NCBI RefSeq assembly: GCF_020991085.1
Contig: NZ_CP087719.1
Coordinates: forward strand, 3,244,001-3,308,000
Length of the DNA: 64,000 bases
DNA from: Roseomonas sp. OT10
GTDB taxonomy: Bacteria; Pseudomonadota; Alphaproteobacteria; Acetobacterales; Acetobacteraceae
Direction of reading: 5' to 3'
Position 1 is the first letter of the stretch. Each line of letters begins with the position of its first letter. The notes under the pieces were generated by a model that worked only from the letters and a program-made list of their open reading frames with translations, ran no database searches and had not been told where the DNA came from. The translations under genes were made by a program, and so were the position numbers. Below, piece after piece: positions 46,151 to 56,069 of the stretch.

Positions 46151-47130
46151 CAGCCGGCGACCGTCGACTCGAAGCCGCGGCGCAGGCGGGGGCGGTTCAG
46201 GTTGCGGCCGATGAAGACGATGCGGGACCTGCGCGGGTCGCCCTCCCGCCAGGGGCCGATGAAGTCGCCATCGGCGATCATGTGCACCGCCTGGAAGGCG
46301 AAGCGCCGGTCCTCGCCCTTGTAGTGCAGGATGCCCTTGGTCCGCAGCAGGTCCTGGCCCTGGGTGGCCAGCACCTCGCTGATCCAGGCGTTGAAGCGCT
46401 CCGGGTCGATCGGCTTGTCCACCTCGAAGGCCAGCGAGGAGACCTCGCCGTCATGCTCGTGGTGGTCCTCGCCGGAGAGGAAGTCCGGCTCGCGCTCCAG
46501 GATGCGGTCCAGGCTGAAGGCGTCGCGGCCGACCACGCTCTCCACCGGCACGTCGGACTTGGTGGCGCGGCGGATCTCCACGGAGGGGTTGATGGCCCGG
46601 ATGCGGCGCTCGACCTCGGCCGCCTCCTCCGGCGTCACCAGGTCCATCTTGTTCAGCACGATCAGGTCGGCGAAGGCCACCTGCTCCTCCGCCTCCGGGC
46701 TGTCGCCCAGGCGCTGGAGCAGATGCTTGGCGTCGACCACGGTCACGATGGCGTCCAGCCGGGTCGCCTTCTTCACGTCCTCGTCCACGAAGAAGGTCTG
46801 GGCGACGGGGGCGGGGTTGGCGAGGCCGGTGGTCTCCACGATGATGCCGTCGAAACGGTCGCGCCGGCGCATCAGCCCGCCCAGGATGCGGATCAGGTCG
46901 CCGCGCACGGTGCAGCAGACGCAGCCGTTGTTCATCTCGAACACCTCCTCGTCCGCATCGACGACGAGGTCGTTGTCCACCCCCAGCTCCCCGAACTCGT
47001 TGATCACCACGGCGAACTTCTTGCCGTGGTTCTCGGTCAGGATGCGGTTCAGCAGGGTGGTCTTGCCCGCGCCGAGATAGCCGGTGAGGACGGTGACGGG
47101 GACGGGCGGGCGGGGCTGGGCTTCGGACAT
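46150..47130 (-). CDS. CobW/COG0523-family GTPase (putative zinc metallochaperone)
   Basis: A 326-residue G3E GTPase. Walker [14 protein letters not shown] is near residue 17, the metal-binding GCVCCTVR (CxCC) near 69, Walker B-like [11 protein letters not shown] and the base-specificity motif VLNKMDLV. A His/Asp-rich insertion [11 protein letters not shown] near residue 238 could bind zinc. The C-terminal CobW domain includes [21 protein letters not shown] (in part: [12 protein letters not shown]). No cobalamin gene is near, so a zinc-related role is favoured over CobW in B12 synthesis. The ATG at 47130 has GAGGGAAGT upstream; the much longer frame beyond it is a shadow. Confidence 0.9.
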   Translation of the reverse strand: MSEAQPRPPVPVTVLTGYLGAGKTTLLNRILTENHGKKFAVVINEFGELGVDNDLVVDADEEVFEMNNGCVCCTVRGDLIRILGGLMRRRDRFDGIIVETTGLANPAPVAQTFFVDEDVKKATRLDAIVTVVDAKHLLQRLGDSPEAEEQVAFADLIVLNKMDLVTPEEAAEVERRIRAINPSVEIRRATKSDVPVESVVGRDAFSLDRILEREPDFLSGEDHHEHDGEVSSLAFEVDKPIDPERFNAWISEVLATQGQDLLRTKGILHYKGEDRRFAFQAVHMIADGDFIGPWREGDPRRSRIVFIGRNLNRPRLRRGFESTVAG

Positions 47131-47428
47131 GGGGACTTCCCTCTGGGGAGGCAGGGACAAGGTTCGGCGTGTTATATGGTACGGTCCGGCGCCTGGGTCA
47201 CGGGGGCGGCGGCAGGGCCCCGGGGCGGGCAGGCCGCATGGCGGCCCTGCCCCGTCCGGGCGTGTCGGATCGGGCGGCGGCCCGGCACGGGGCACCGGGG
47301 ATGCCGCACCGGTCCCGCCAGCCCGGTCCAAGGCGTCGGGGACCGAGAGGACGGCGGAACCTCCGCCCGCGCCGGACGCTCCTTCGGCAGGCCGGGCGTT
47401 CCGGCCGGATCGACCGGGAGTGCATGAG

Positions 47429-47659
47429 ATGACGAGGATCCTTGGCGCCGCGGCCCTGGCCGCCGCCTTCTTCCTGACGGCCTGCGGCGGCGTCAGCACC
47501 ACGGGCTCGTCCGCGAGGACCGGCGCCGGCAGCGGCAGCAGCAACAGCACGGGCAGCGCCTCGGGCGGCGGGACGGGCGGTGCGTCGGGCGTCGGCGGCA
47601 GCGGCAGCAGCGGGGCCGCCAGCAGCGGGGGCGGCGGGGCCGGCGGCAGCAACCGCTGA
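47429..47659 (+). CDS. Small Gly/Ser-rich lipoprotein
   Basis: 76 residues. A lipoprotein signal is clear: [21 protein letters not shown] with lipobox LTAC at residues 16-19. The mature 58 residues are almost only Gly and Ser with a few Thr, Ala, Asn ([17 protein letters not shown] type), ending SNR. No folded domain is possible. The function is unknown; such tails may be flexible tethers. It is divergent from the cobW gene. Composition makes translation evidence weak, but signal, lipobox and start agree. Confidence 0.6.
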   Translation: MTRILGAAALAAAFFLTACGGVSTTGSSARTGAGSGSSNSTGSASGGGTGGASGVGGSGSSGAASSGGGGAGGSNR

Positions 47660-47817
47660 CCGCCGCTTCCCGCGGCCGGGCCGCCGTGATCGGGCCGGTC
47701 GCGGGGAAGCCCCGCGCCGCCGGCATTCCGCCCCGGCGGGCTGCGTGGTAACCCCCCGTCCCCTGCCTTGCCGCCCCCCGTCGGCAGGCTCCGAGGACCT
47801 GGCGGACCGCACAGCCC

Positions 47818-50800
47818 ATGATCCCGCGCATCGCTGAGACCCCCGCCCCCGAGGCCCTGACGCGGAGCTTCGCGGCGGCGCTGGCGGGGGCCGGCTTCTG
47901 CGGCGAGATCGACCTGTCGGATTCCGCGCGGACGGTCTTCGCGACGGACAACTCGATCTACCGGGTTCCCCCCCAGGCGGTGCTGTTCCCGCGGGACGAG
48001 GCGGATGTGGCCCGGGTGCTGCGCCTGCTGGCGGAGGAGCGCTTCCACGGCGTGGTGCTGGCCCCGCGCGGGGGCGGGACCGGCACCAACGGCCAGTCCC
48101 TGACCGCCGGCCTCGTGCTGGACCTCTCCCGGCACATGAACCGCATCCTGGAAATCGACGCCGCGGCGGGGCGGGTGCGGGTGCAGGCGGGGGTGGTGAA
48201 GGACCAGCTCAACGCCGCCCTGGCGCCGCACGGGATGTTCTTCGCGCCGGAGCTGTCCACCTCCAACCGCGCGACCATCGGGGGCATGATCTCCACCGAC
48301 GCCTCCGGCCAGGGCTCCTGCCTCTACGGCAAGACGCGCGACCACGTGCTGGGGCTGAAGACCGTGCTGACCGACGGCACGGTGTGGGACTCCGCGCCGC
48401 TGGGGGAGGAGGCGCTGCGGGCGATCCAGCGCCGCACGGACCTGGTCGGTGCCATCCACCGCACCGTGGGCAGCATCGCCCGCGACCATGCCGCGGCGAT
48501 CGCGGCGGGCTTCCCGAAGCTGAACCGCTGCCTCACCGGCTACGACCTCGCCCATCTCCGCGACGGCGCCGGGCGCTTCGACCTGAACAGCGTGCTCTGC
48601 GGCTCGGAGGGCACGCTGGGCGTGCTGGTCGAGGCCACGCTGAACATCCTGCCCATCCCGAAGCACAGCGCGCTGGTGAACCTGCGCTACGACAGCTTCG
48701 ACGCCGCGCTGCGCGACGCGGGGGCGCTGATGGAATTCGGCGCCGCCTCGATCGAGACGGTGGACAGCAAGGTGCTGGGCCTCGCCCGCAACGACATCGT
48801 CTGGGAAGGGGTCCGCGAGTTCTTCCCGGCCGATCCGGAGCGCGAGTCGGCGGGCATCCTGCTGGTGGAGTTCGTCGGCGACACAGAGGATGCGGTGGCC
48901 GCCCCCCTCGCCCGCCTGACCGCCATGCTGGACGCCGAGGGCTTCGCGGGGCGCCGGCTGGGCTACACCGTCGCGTATGGCGAGGGGCCGGTCACGCGCA
49001 TCTGGACCATGCGCAAGCGCGCGGTCGGGCTGCTGGGCAACATGGCGGGCGAGCGGCGGCCGATCCCCTTCGTCGAGGACACCGCCGTGCCCCCGGAGGC
49101 GCTGGCCGACTACATCGCCGAGTTCCGCGCCCTGCTCGACGCGCGCGGCCTGGCCTATGGCATGTTCGGCCATGTCGATGCCGGCGTGCTGCACGTCCGC
49201 CCGGCCATCGACATGAAGGACCCGGCCCAGGCGCCGATGATCCGCGAGGTCTCGGACGCCGTGGCCGCGCTGACGCACCGCTATGGCGGGCTGCTCTGGG
49301 GCGAGCACGGCAAGGGCGTGCGCTCGGAATACTCGCCGGGCTTCTTCGGCGACCTCTACCCGCTGGTGCAGGCGGTGAAGGGCGCCTTCGACCCGCGCAA
49401 CCAGCTCAATCCCGGCAAGATCGCCACCCCGCCCGAGGGCCAGCCCGGCAGCGGCGCCGCGCTGCTGCGGGTGGACGGCGTGCCGACGCGCGGCGAGGCG
49501 GACCGGATCATTCCGGAGCACGTCCGCGCGCCCTACGACACGGCGATGCACTGCAACGGCAACGGCGCCTGCTTCGACTGGAACTTCGACGACCCGATGT
49601 GCCCCTCCTGGAAGGGCACGCGGGAACGGCGGCACTCGCCCAAGGGCCGCGCCATGCTGGTGCGCGAATGGCTGAAGCGCCTGACCGAGGCGGGGGTGGA
49701 CCCGGTGGCGGAGGCCAGGGCCCTGCGCGCCGCCTCTCCCTTTGCCGGGATGGCCGCGCGGCTCCGCAACACGCTCGCGCGTCGGCGGGGCGAGGCGGAC
49801 TTCTCCCACGCCGTGAAGGCGGCGATGGACGAGTGCCTCGCCTGCAAGTCCTGCACCGGCGGCTGCCCGATCAAGGTGGACGTGCCGGGCTTCCGGGCGA
49901 GGTTCCTGGAATTGTACCACGGCCGCTACCTGCGGCCGCTGAAGGACCACCTGGTCGCGACCGTCGAGCATGCCCTGCCCCGCGCCGCGCGCTTCCCTCG
50001 CCTCTACAACGGGCTGACCGGCAGCGCCCCCGGCCGTGCCGCGCTGCGCGCCCTGGGCCTGGTGGACAGCCCGCCCGTCTCGAGCATCGACCTGGGCGCG
50101 GAGTTGCGCCGGCGCGACATCGCACTGGCCACGCCGGAGGCGCTGCGCGGGCTGGACGAGGCGGAGCGCGCCCGCTCCGTGGTGCTGGTGCAGGACGCCT
50201 TCACCAGCTTCAACGAGACGCCGCTGGTGCTGGACGTGCTGGACCTGCTGCTGGCGATCGGCGCACGGCCCTTCGTCGCGCCCTACCGGCCCAACGGCAA
50301 GCCGCTGCACGTGCACGGCTTCCTCGGCGCCTTCGGACGGACGGCGGCGGCGAATGCGGCGATGCTGCGCGCGCTCGCCGAGACGGGGGTGCCGCTGGTC
50401 GGCATCGACCCCTCCATGACCCTGACCTACCGCAACGAGTACAAGGAGGCGGGCGCCGCCGTCCCGCCCGTGCTGCTGCTGCAGGAATGGCTGGCGCAGC
50501 GCGAGGGGGAGGCGCCGCGCGCTGCATCCGCGGCCACCTACCGCCTGCTGCCGCACTGCACGGAGCGCACCAACGCCACGGCCAGCCTGCGCGACTGGCA
50601 GACGGTGTTCCGCCGGCACAGTCTGGCGCTGGAGGTGCTGCCCTCGGGTTGCTGCGGCATGGCCGGCACCTATGGCCACGAGGCGCAGCACCGGGCGATG
50701 TCTGAGCACCTCTACGGGCTGAGCTGGAAGCGCCACGTCGACGCCGCCCCCGATCCGCGGCACCTGCTCGCCACGGGCTACTCCTGCCGCTCGCAGGTCG

Positions 50801-50910
50801 ATCGCCTCGACGGCATCGCGCTGCCCCACCCCGCCCAGGCCCTCCTCCTTGCCATCCGCGAGGCGGCCAGGGCGGCACCGTCCCGGGAGGCGGCCGGGCC
50901 GGCCTCCTGA
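47818..50910 (+). CDS. ydiJ: FAD/Fe-S D-2-hydroxyacid dehydrogenase, YdiJ type
   Basis: A 1030-residue flavoprotein close to E. coli YdiJ (1018 residues), an FAD-linked D-2-hydroxyglutarate/D-lactate-type dehydrogenase. The FAD-binding domain has [35 protein letters not shown] and [15 protein letters not shown]. The C-terminal oxidase domain has [15 protein letters not shown] and [14 protein letters not shown]. Then comes an iron-sulfur part with [22 protein letters not shown] (in part: [12 protein letters not shown]) and the CCG-domain [16 protein letters not shown]. The first ATG gives the full conserved start. Electrons probably go to quinone. It stands alone, with the cupin gene convergent. 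Confidence 0.9.
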   Translation: MIPRIAETPAPEALTRSFAAALAGAGFCGEIDLSDSARTVFATDNSIYRVPPQAVLFPRDEADVARVLRLLAEERFHGVVLAPRGGGTGTNGQSLTAGLVLDLSRHMNRILEIDAAAGRVRVQAGVVKDQLNAALAPHGMFFAPELSTSNRATIGGMISTDASGQGSCLYGKTRDHVLGLKTVLTDGTVWDSAPLGEEALRAIQRRTDLVGAIHRTVGSIARDHAAAIAAGFPKLNRCLTGYDLAHLRDGAGRFDLNSVLCGSEGTLGVLVEATLNILPIPKHSALVNLRYDSFDAALRDAGALMEFGAASIETVDSKVLGLARNDIVWEGVREFFPADPERESAGILLVEFVGDTEDAVAAPLARLTAMLDAEGFAGRRLGYTVAYGEGPVTRIWTMRKRAVGLLGNMAGERRPIPFVEDTAVPPEALADYIAEFRALLDARGLAYGMFGHVDAGVLHVRPAIDMKDPAQAPMIREVSDAVAALTHRYGGLLWGEHGKGVRSEYSPGFFGDLYPLVQAVKGAFDPRNQLNPGKIATPPEGQPGSGAALLRVDGVPTRGEADRIIPEHVRAPYDTAMHCNGNGACFDWNFDDPMCPSWKGTRERRHSPKGRAMLVREWLKRLTEAGVDPVAEARALRAASPFAGMAARLRNTLARRRGEADFSHAVKAAMDECLACKSCTGGCPIKVDVPGFRARFLELYHGRYLRPLKDHLVATVEHALPRAARFPRLYNGLTGSAPGRAALRALGLVDSPPVSSIDLGAELRRRDIALATPEALRGLDEAERARSVVLVQDAFTSFNETPLVLDVLDLLLAIGARPFVAPYRPNGKPLHVHGFLGAFGRTAAANAAMLRALAETGVPLVGIDPSMTLTYRNEYKEAGAAVPPVLLLQEWLAQREGEAPRAASAATYRLLPHCTERTNATASLRDWQTVFRRHSLALEVLPSGCCGMAGTYGHEAQHRAMSEHLYGLSWKRHVDAAPDPRHLLATGYSCRSQVDRLDGIALPHPAQALLLAIREAARAAPSREAAGPAS

Positions 50911-50934
50911 CCCGGTCGCCCGGCACCATGCCGG

Positions 50935-51330
50935 TCAGGGGCGGTACTGGGCGTCGCTCACCTGCTCCATCCACTCGACCGGAGAGCCGTCCAGCTTCTC
51001 CTGAATGGCGATGTGGCTCATCGCCGTGCTGGCGGTGGCGCCGTGCCAGTGCTTCTCGCCCGGCGGGAACCAGACCACGTCGCCGGGGCGGACCTCCTCC
51101 ACCGGCCCGCCCTGCCGCTGCACCCAGCCGCAGCCGGCCGTGACGATCAGGGTCTGGCCGAGCGGGTGGGTGTGCCAGGCCGTCCGCGCGCCGGGCTCGA
51201 AGGTGACCAGCGCCATCGCCACCCGTGCCGGGTCGGGCGGGCTGAACAGCGGGTCGATGCGGACCGCCCCGGTGAAGTACTCCGCCGGGCCGCGCCCGGA
51301 TGGCTGCGAGCCCGCTCGCCTGATCTCCAT
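50935..51330 (-). CDS. Cupin-domain protein
   Basis: A 131-residue single-domain cupin. Motif 1 reads [22 protein letters not shown] with two metal His and motif 2 is [20 protein letters not shown], as in small carboxymuconolactone-linked or mandelonitrile-lyase-like cupins. The ATG at 51330 starts [11 protein letters not shown], with GAGGAGGTAC upstream; a farther start would add a non-conserved Arg-rich tail. It may be a small lyase or dioxygenase; the substrate is unknown. Convergent with ydiJ. Confidence 0.85.
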   Translation of the reverse strand: MEIRRAGSQPSGRGPAEYFTGAVRIDPLFSPPDPARVAMALVTFEPGARTAWHTHPLGQTLIVTAGCGWVQRQGGPVEEVRPGDVVWFPPGEKHWHGATASTAMSHIAIQEKLDGSPVEWMEQVSDAQYRP

Positions 51331-51485
51331 GCTCCGTACCTCCTCCTCGGCCCCGGGGTCGGGGCGTGACCTTCCCCCTGCCAGGAGATGGAAACCGCGC
51401 CGCCGCCGGCCAGTTGGCACCGCCGCGCCGCCCCATACCTACGTCGGGATGACCTGGTCCGTCAGGCTGTGGTGTTTCGGCGTCG

Positions 51486-51556
51486 GACCGGGAGGGGACG
51501 CCGTCCCCTCCCAGACCCTCCCCTGCCGGGGCCACAAGCGGGCCCCGGACCCCGCT
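51486..51556 (-). repeat. Two-hairpin repeat module, copy A (minus orientation)
   Basis: Contains a perfect 10-bp inverted repeat GGGAGGGGAC / GTCCCCTCCC (51490-51499 and 51503-51512) and an 8-bp one CCGGGGCC / GGCCCCGG (51526-51533 and 51541-51548). On the minus strand it reads GGGTCCGGGGCCCGC first, which matches copy B. Confidence 0.6.
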
Positions 51557-51733
51557 GGGAGTCTGGTGCTTCGTGGCTGCCGTCAGCCTGCGGGCTGAAC
51601 CCTGACGAAGCGCGGACAGGCGGGACTCCGAAAAAGCTTCAAAGGCGTCAGCGAGTGTGGAGGCCGTACCCGCCGAGGAGCATGGCTCCTCGGCGCCTCG
51701 ACCCCGTGTCCGGCTGTCCCGCGGCAGCGCTGA

Positions 51734-51800
51734 TCGGGTCCAGGGCCCGCAGGGTCCTGGCGGAGTGGGGGTACGGGGGCGAGGCAGAGCCTTGCCCCCG
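51734..51800 (+). repeat. Two-hairpin repeat module, copy B (plus orientation)
   Basis: Starts GGGTCCAGGGCCCGC, one base different from the start of copy A on the other strand. Hairpin 1 pairs CCAGGGCCC with GGGTCCTGG (51740-51760). Hairpin 2 is a 12-bp stem (51774-51785 with 51789-51800, one wobble) with loop AGA. Same order and spacing as copy A. Confidence 0.6.
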
Positions 51801-51847
51801 GGCCACGGGCGCCAACTGGCAGACGTCAACGCATCCCGCCGTCCGTA

Positions 51848-52582
51848 TCAGCGCGTGGCGGGAAACAGGTCGGGGCGGTCGGTGGTGATCAGGGTGACCG
51901 GGGCTGCGAGCCAGTGGGCCACCTGGTCCGGCGTGTTGATCACCCAGGCTCCGAGGCGCGGCGTGCCGATGCGGTCGAGGAAGACATCCAGATCCCGCTC
52001 CAGCAGCTCGTGGTGGACGGCGACGTAGTCCACACGCGCGGCCTCCAGCCTGGCCAGCACCGCCTCCAGTCCGCCCTGCTTCCGCACGGAGGCGTCGTTC
52101 AGCGAGGCGAGCAGCCGCCCTTCGGGGCAGGCGGCCCGCAGCCGGTCCAGCACGTCGAGCCAGAAGGAGGTCAGCACCGCCTGTCCGGCCAGGCCGCGGC
52201 GACGGATGCAGCCGGCGACCTCCGCCTCCAGCCCGGGATAGGGCCGGCCCTCCGCATCCACCTTCAGCTCGACATGCAGCTCCGTCCCGGAGGGGCCGAG
52301 CACGTCCAGCACCTCGTCCAGCGAGGGCACCCCCTCCTCGCCGCCCTTCAGCCGTAGCGCGCGCAGCTCCGCCATGGAGCGCGCCGCGACCGGGCCCGTG
52401 GCGTCGGTGGTGCGGTCCAGCGTGGGATCGTGGATGACGGCGAGGTCGCCGTCCCGCGTCGGATGCACGTCGAACTCCACGCCGGAGACGACGCCGAGCC
52501 CTAGCACCCGGCGGAAGCCGTCCAGCCCGTTCTCCGGCCACAGGTCGCGCGCGCCCCGATGGCCGATGATCCGCTTGTCCAT
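51848..52582 (-). CDS. ugpQ: Glycerophosphodiester phosphodiesterase
   Basis: A 244-residue cytosolic GDPD that splits glycerophosphodiesters into glycerol-3-phosphate and an alcohol. The catalytic motif is GHRGARDLWPENGLDGF with the HRG and Glu-Asn pair; EFDVHPTRDGDLAVIHD gives the metal Glu and Asp and the second His. TELHVELKVD provides the next metal Glu. The ATG at 52582 has GGGGG five bases before it; a GTG at 52597 is also possible. Last gene of the ugp operon, 24 bases after ugpE. Confidence 0.9.
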   Translation of the reverse strand: MDKRIIGHRGARDLWPENGLDGFRRVLGLGVVSGVEFDVHPTRDGDLAVIHDPTLDRTTDATGPVAARSMAELRALRLKGGEEGVPSLDEVLDVLGPSGTELHVELKVDAEGRPYPGLEAEVAGCIRRRGLAGQAVLTSFWLDVLDRLRAACPEGRLLASLNDASVRKQGGLEAVLARLEAARVDYVAVHHELLERDLDVFLDRIGTPRLGAWVINTPDQVAHWLAAPVTLITTDRPDLFPATR

Positions 52583-52606
52583 GTGTCCCCCGCTCACCCG
52601 CCGGGC

Positions 52607-53527
52607 CTACTTCCCGGACTCGATCAGCCCCTTCACGAACCACCGCTGCAGCCCCAGCACGACCAGCAGCGGCGGCAGCATGGCCAGGACGGCGGCGTTC
52701 ATCGCCAGGTTCCAGGCGGGGATGCTGTCCCCGTGCGGCACGAGCTGCTTGATGCCGACGACCACGGTCGTCATCGACGGTTCGGTGGTGAAGAGCAGCG
52801 GCCAGAGGTACTGGTTCCAGCCGAACAGGAAGAAGATGATCGACAGCGCCGCGAGGTTGGGCAGCGACAGCGGCAGCAGGATGCTCCACAGGAAGCGCAG
52901 CGGCGTGGTGCCGTCGATGCGGGCGGCGTCGCACAGCTCGTCCGGGATGGTCAGGAAGAACTGCCGGAACAGGAAGGTCGCGGTGGCCGAGGCCATCAGC
53001 GGGAAGATCAGCCCGCCATAGCTGTTCAGCAGGCTCCAGTTGGCCGAGACCTCCAGCCGCCAGCCCGTCAGCCCCTGCCACAGCCGGCCGATGCCCAGGC
53101 CCTCCACGAGCAGGCGCAGCGGCATCAGCACGTCCGTCATCGCCTCGAAGGTCGGCACGATGCGCACCTCCACCGGCAGCATCAGGGAGAGGAAGATCAG
53201 CCAGAAGGCCGCCTGGCGGAAGCGGAAGCGGAAATAGGTGATGGCGAAGGCGGAGAGCAGCGAGATCGCCAGCTTGCCCGCCGCGATCCCCACCGCGACG
53301 ATGACCGAGTTCAGCAACAGACGGCCGAAGCCGATGCGCGCCCACACCGCCTCCGCATTCGCGACGAACTCGCCCCCCGGCAGCAGCGGCGGCGGCACCT
53401 GCTGCACCGCCTCGGCGCTCAGCGAGCCGGCGACGACGGCGTAGTAGACGGGCAGGCAGGTGACCAGCGCGGCGGCGACCAGGACGAGGTGGCAGGCGGC
53501 GTTCAGCCAGGGCGTGCGCTCGATCAC
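52607..53527 (-). CDS. ugpE: Glycerol-3-phosphate ABC transporter permease UgpE
   Basis: A 306-residue inner-membrane permease with six helices. The EAA loop is DELCDAARIDGTTPLRFLWSILLPLSLP (in part: ELCDAARIDGTTPLRFLW), which docks to the ATPase. PPPLLPGGEFVANAEAVW and the FAITYFRFRFRQ segment are typical of UgpE. It starts at a GTG overlapping the ugpA stop (GTGA). The long reading frame upstream belongs to ugpA's shadow. Confidence 0.9.
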   Translation of the reverse strand: MIERTPWLNAACHLVLVAAALVTCLPVYYAVVAGSLSAEAVQQVPPPLLPGGEFVANAEAVWARIGFGRLLLNSVIVAVGIAAGKLAISLLSAFAITYFRFRFRQAAFWLIFLSLMLPVEVRIVPTFEAMTDVLMPLRLLVEGLGIGRLWQGLTGWRLEVSANWSLLNSYGGLIFPLMASATATFLFRQFFLTIPDELCDAARIDGTTPLRFLWSILLPLSLPNLAALSIIFFLFGWNQYLWPLLFTTEPSMTTVVVGIKQLVPHGDSIPAWNLAMNAAVLAMLPPLLVVLGLQRWFVKGLIESGK

Positions 53528-54507
53528 TGCGACACCTCGTAGCTGATGCGCCGGTCGATGAGGCGGAACTGCACCACCGTCAGGGCGATGGCGAAGCCCA
53601 TCAGCAGCACCGACTGCGCCGCGGAGGAGCCGAGGTCGAGGTTCACGAAGCCGTCGACATAGACCTTGTAGACGAGGATGTTGGTCGCCGCCGCCGGCCC
53701 GCCCTTGGTGGTCGCGTCGATGATCGCGAAGGTCTCGAACAGGCCATAGACCATGTTCATGATGGTCAGGAAGAAGATGGTGGGCGCGATCATCGGCAGG
53801 GTGACGTGGACGAAGCGGCGGAAGGGACCGGCGCCGTCCACCGCCGCCGCCTCCACCACCGCGCGCGGCACCGCGCCCAGCGCCGCGACGAGGAAGATGT
53901 AGTTGTAGCACAGGTGCTTCCACGACGCGGTCAGGATCACCAGCAGCATGGCGTCGTGGCCGTTGCGGTTCGGGTCCCAGGCGATGCCGACGGCGTGCAG
54001 CAGGCTGGCGATGGGCCCCACCAGCGGGTTGAACAGGAAGGCCCAGACATAGCCCGCCACCGCCGGCGCGATGGCATAGGGCAGCAGCAGCACGGCGCGG
54101 TAGGCGGCGCGGCCGCGCAGCACGCGGTCGGTGGCGAAGGCCAGCACCAGCCCGACGCCGAAGGTCAGCGCCGCGGTGGCCAGGGTGAAGACCACCGAGA
54201 GGCGCAGGGATTCGCGGTATTCCGCGCTGGCGAGCAGGGCCCGGATGTTCTCCAGCCCGACGAAGTGCACCGTCTCGCCGAAGGGGTCCTGGAGCAGGAA
54301 GGCCTGTGCCAGCCCCCGGATCGCGGGGATGAAGAAGAAGACCAGCAGGATCAGCAACTGCGGTGCCAGCAGCAGGAGGGGCACGAGCTGCCCCTCGAAG
54401 CCGGAGGCCTTCACCCCCACCCGGCTGGCCGGGTGGCGGGCGCGCAAGAAGCCCGGCAGGCGACGCCGGCGACGGTCCGTGACGGCGGGCAGGACCGTCT
54501 CGCTCAT
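53524..54507 (-). CDS. ugpA: Glycerol-3-phosphate ABC transporter permease UgpA
   Basis: A 327-residue permease with a long basic cytosolic N-terminus (DRRRRRLPGFLRARHPASR) and six membrane helices. The family start LLLAPQLLILLVFFFIPAIRGLAQAFL and the EAA loop AVVEAAAVDGAGPFRRFVHVTLP (in part: VVEAAAVDGAGPFRRF) are present. It lies 4 bases after ugpB and overlaps ugpE, forming the heterodimeric channel with it. The basic extension of about 35 residues is longer than in E. coli. Confidence 0.9.
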   Translation of the reverse strand: MSETVLPAVTDRRRRRLPGFLRARHPASRVGVKASGFEGQLVPLLLLAPQLLILLVFFFIPAIRGLAQAFLLQDPFGETVHFVGLENIRALLASAEYRESLRLSVVFTLATAALTFGVGLVLAFATDRVLRGRAAYRAVLLLPYAIAPAVAGYVWAFLFNPLVGPIASLLHAVGIAWDPNRNGHDAMLLVILTASWKHLCYNYIFLVAALGAVPRAVVEAAAVDGAGPFRRFVHVTLPMIAPTIFFLTIMNMVYGLFETFAIIDATTKGGPAAATNILVYKVYVDGFVNLDLGSSAAQSVLLMGFAIALTVVQFRLIDRRISYEVSQ

Positions 54508-54511
54508 GGCC

Positions 54512-55849
54512 TCAGTAGCGGCCGGCGTTCAGCCGCTCGAAGCGCCGCAGGATGTCGTTGCCGCGGCTGACGGCGTCGTCCATCGCCTGCTGCGGCGGCT
54601 TCTGGCCGCCGAAGGCGCGCTCCGCCTCCTCGCGCTGGGCCAGCATGGTCTGGGTGAAGTTGCCGAAGCGGAAGCCCAGCGAGTTCGCCGTGGGCGTGCC
54701 GCGGCTGAGCTGCTGCACGGCGATCTCCTGCGTCGGGCGCTGGCTGTACCAGCCCTCCTGCTTCGCCATCGCATAGGCGGCGTTGGTGGCGGGGACGTAG
54801 CCGGTCGCCTTGTGCCACCAGACCTGCGTCTCGGGCTTCGCCAGGTAGGCGAGGAAGGCGGCGGTGCCGGCATAGTCGGGCTCGGCATGGCCCTTCAGCA
54901 CCCAGAGGACGGCGCCGCCGATGACGCTGTTGCGCGCCTCGCGCCCCTCCTCCCAGGGCAGCGGCACCGCGCTCCAGTCCAGGTCGTTCGCCGCCATCAT
55001 CGCCGAATGCGCGGCGGTGGAGGCCATGAAGGTGGCGGAGCGGCCGGCGGTGAAGACGGCGGTGGGCGCCACGCCCTGGCCGGCGATCTGGAGGAGGCCG
55101 TCATCCAGCCAGCGCTTCATCCGTCCGACCTGGCTCACCAGCCCGGTGCGGTTGTACACGAACTCCGTGTCCAGCCCCTCGAAGCCGTTGCTGCGGGTGG
55201 CGTAGGAGAGGTCGTTGATGGCGCTGTAGTTCTCGAACCAGCTCCAGTGGTAGTCGTCGGCCATGATGCTGCCCGGGCCGCCGGCCGCCTTGACGCGGCG
55301 CAGCTGCTCCTCCAGCCCCTGCCAGGTCTCGGCCGGCCGCTCGATCCCCGCCTTCGCGAAATGCGCCTTGTTGAAGTACAGGATCGGCGTGGAGGAGTTG
55401 AAGGGCATCGCCTGGAGCTGGCCCTTGTAGGTGTAGTAGCCGGCGATCGGCTTGATGAAGTCGCCCCAGTCCACCGCCTGCTTCTGCGCCGCCATCAGCT
55501 CCTGCACGGGCATGATGGCATTGGAGAGCAGCATGGTCATGAAGCCGCGCTCGTAGATCTGCACGAGCTGCGGCTGGGTGCGGGTGCGGTAGGCGGCGAC
55601 GGTGCCGTTGATCAGCTCGTCATAGGTGCCCTTGAAGACGGGCACGACGTTGTACTCCGCCTGGGAGGCGTTGAAGCGGCGTGTCAGCTCCTCCAGCCGC
55701 TCGCCGTTCACCCCGGCCATGGCGTGCCAGAAGCGGATCTCGCGCGGCGCCGCATGGGCGGGGCGCGCCACCCAGGGGGCGGATAGCGGGACGGCCAGGG
55801 CGGCGCCGGAGGCCGCCAGGATCGTGCGACGAGAGACGTGCTGGCCCAT
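54512..55849 (-). CDS. ugpB: Glycerol-3-phosphate-binding protein UgpB
   Basis: A 445-residue periplasmic binding protein for glycerol-3-phosphate or its diesters. The signal SRRTILAASGAALAVPLSAP looks twin-arginine-like. The mature start REIRFWHAMAGVNGERLEELTRRFNASQ (in part: RFWHAMAGVNGERLEEL) and MPFNSSTPILYFNKAHF, VQIYERGFMTM are UgpB hallmarks. The ATG at 55849 is the one before the signal; a farther ATG in the same frame is not supported. First gene of ugpB-ugpA-ugpE-ugpQ. No ugpC ATPase gene follows, so an ATPase from elsewhere must serve. Confidence 0.92.
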   Translation of the reverse strand: MGQHVSRRTILAASGAALAVPLSAPWVARPAHAAPREIRFWHAMAGVNGERLEELTRRFNASQAEYNVVPVFKGTYDELINGTVAAYRTRTQPQLVQIYERGFMTMLLSNAIMPVQELMAAQKQAVDWGDFIKPIAGYYTYKGQLQAMPFNSSTPILYFNKAHFAKAGIERPAETWQGLEEQLRRVKAAGGPGSIMADDYHWSWFENYSAINDLSYATRSNGFEGLDTEFVYNRTGLVSQVGRMKRWLDDGLLQIAGQGVAPTAVFTAGRSATFMASTAAHSAMMAANDLDWSAVPLPWEEGREARNSVIGGAVLWVLKGHAEPDYAGTAAFLAYLAKPETQVWWHKATGYVPATNAAYAMAKQEGWYSQRPTQEIAVQQLSRGTPTANSLGFRFGNFTQTMLAQREEAERAFGGQKPPQQAMDDAVSRGNDILRRFERLNAGRY

Positions 55850-56001
55850 CTCGTGTCCCCTCCTCATCCGCCCGTGCGTTGTCGCGACCGGGTCGTCCGT
55901 TCCCGCCGCTGCGCCGCGCCCGCCGGCATGGCCGGAAGTCCCGCGGCAGGGCAGTCTGCCCTCCTCGGCTTGCACGGCACCGTAACCAGCCTTTGAGCAG
56001 G

Positions 56002-56026
56002 TGTAAATCCATTCGCACAATTGTAA
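56002..56026. promoter_or_regulatory. Direct TGTAA repeats in the ugpB/SorC divergent promoter
   Basis: TGTAA occurs at 56002-56006 and 56022-56026, 20 bases apart (two helical turns), with a central CAATTG palindrome at 56018-56023. This AT-rich patch lies between the divergent ugpB and SorC-type genes and is a candidate operator. Confidence 0.35.
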
Positions 56027-56069
56027 TATCGACCACCGGCGCAGCCGGGAGCAAAAGGGGGAAGCCGGC

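Larger units (their letters stand above)
51331..51847. other. 517-base gene-free stretch with repeated hairpin modules
   Basis: No reading frame here has normal codon use. The stretch holds two two-hairpin modules in inverted orientation (51486-51556 and 51734-51800, listed separately) and an independent perfect hairpin in between (CCGAGGAGC at 51673-51681 and GCTCCTCGG at 51685-51693, loop ATG). The rest looks like decayed sequence. Confidence 0.6.

Noticed and set aside
47168-47184. Full Zur box upstream of the CobW gene
   Set aside because: Only one half resembles the inverted-repeat consensus, so it is mentioned as a hint and not listed as a site.
46150-50829. A 1559-codon open frame on the minus strand running through ydiJ
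   Set aside because: Only its last 326 codons (CobW GTPase) show family motifs; the rest is antisense to ydiJ, full of Arg/His/Gln/Gly-rich shadow sequence that arises in GC-rich DNA.
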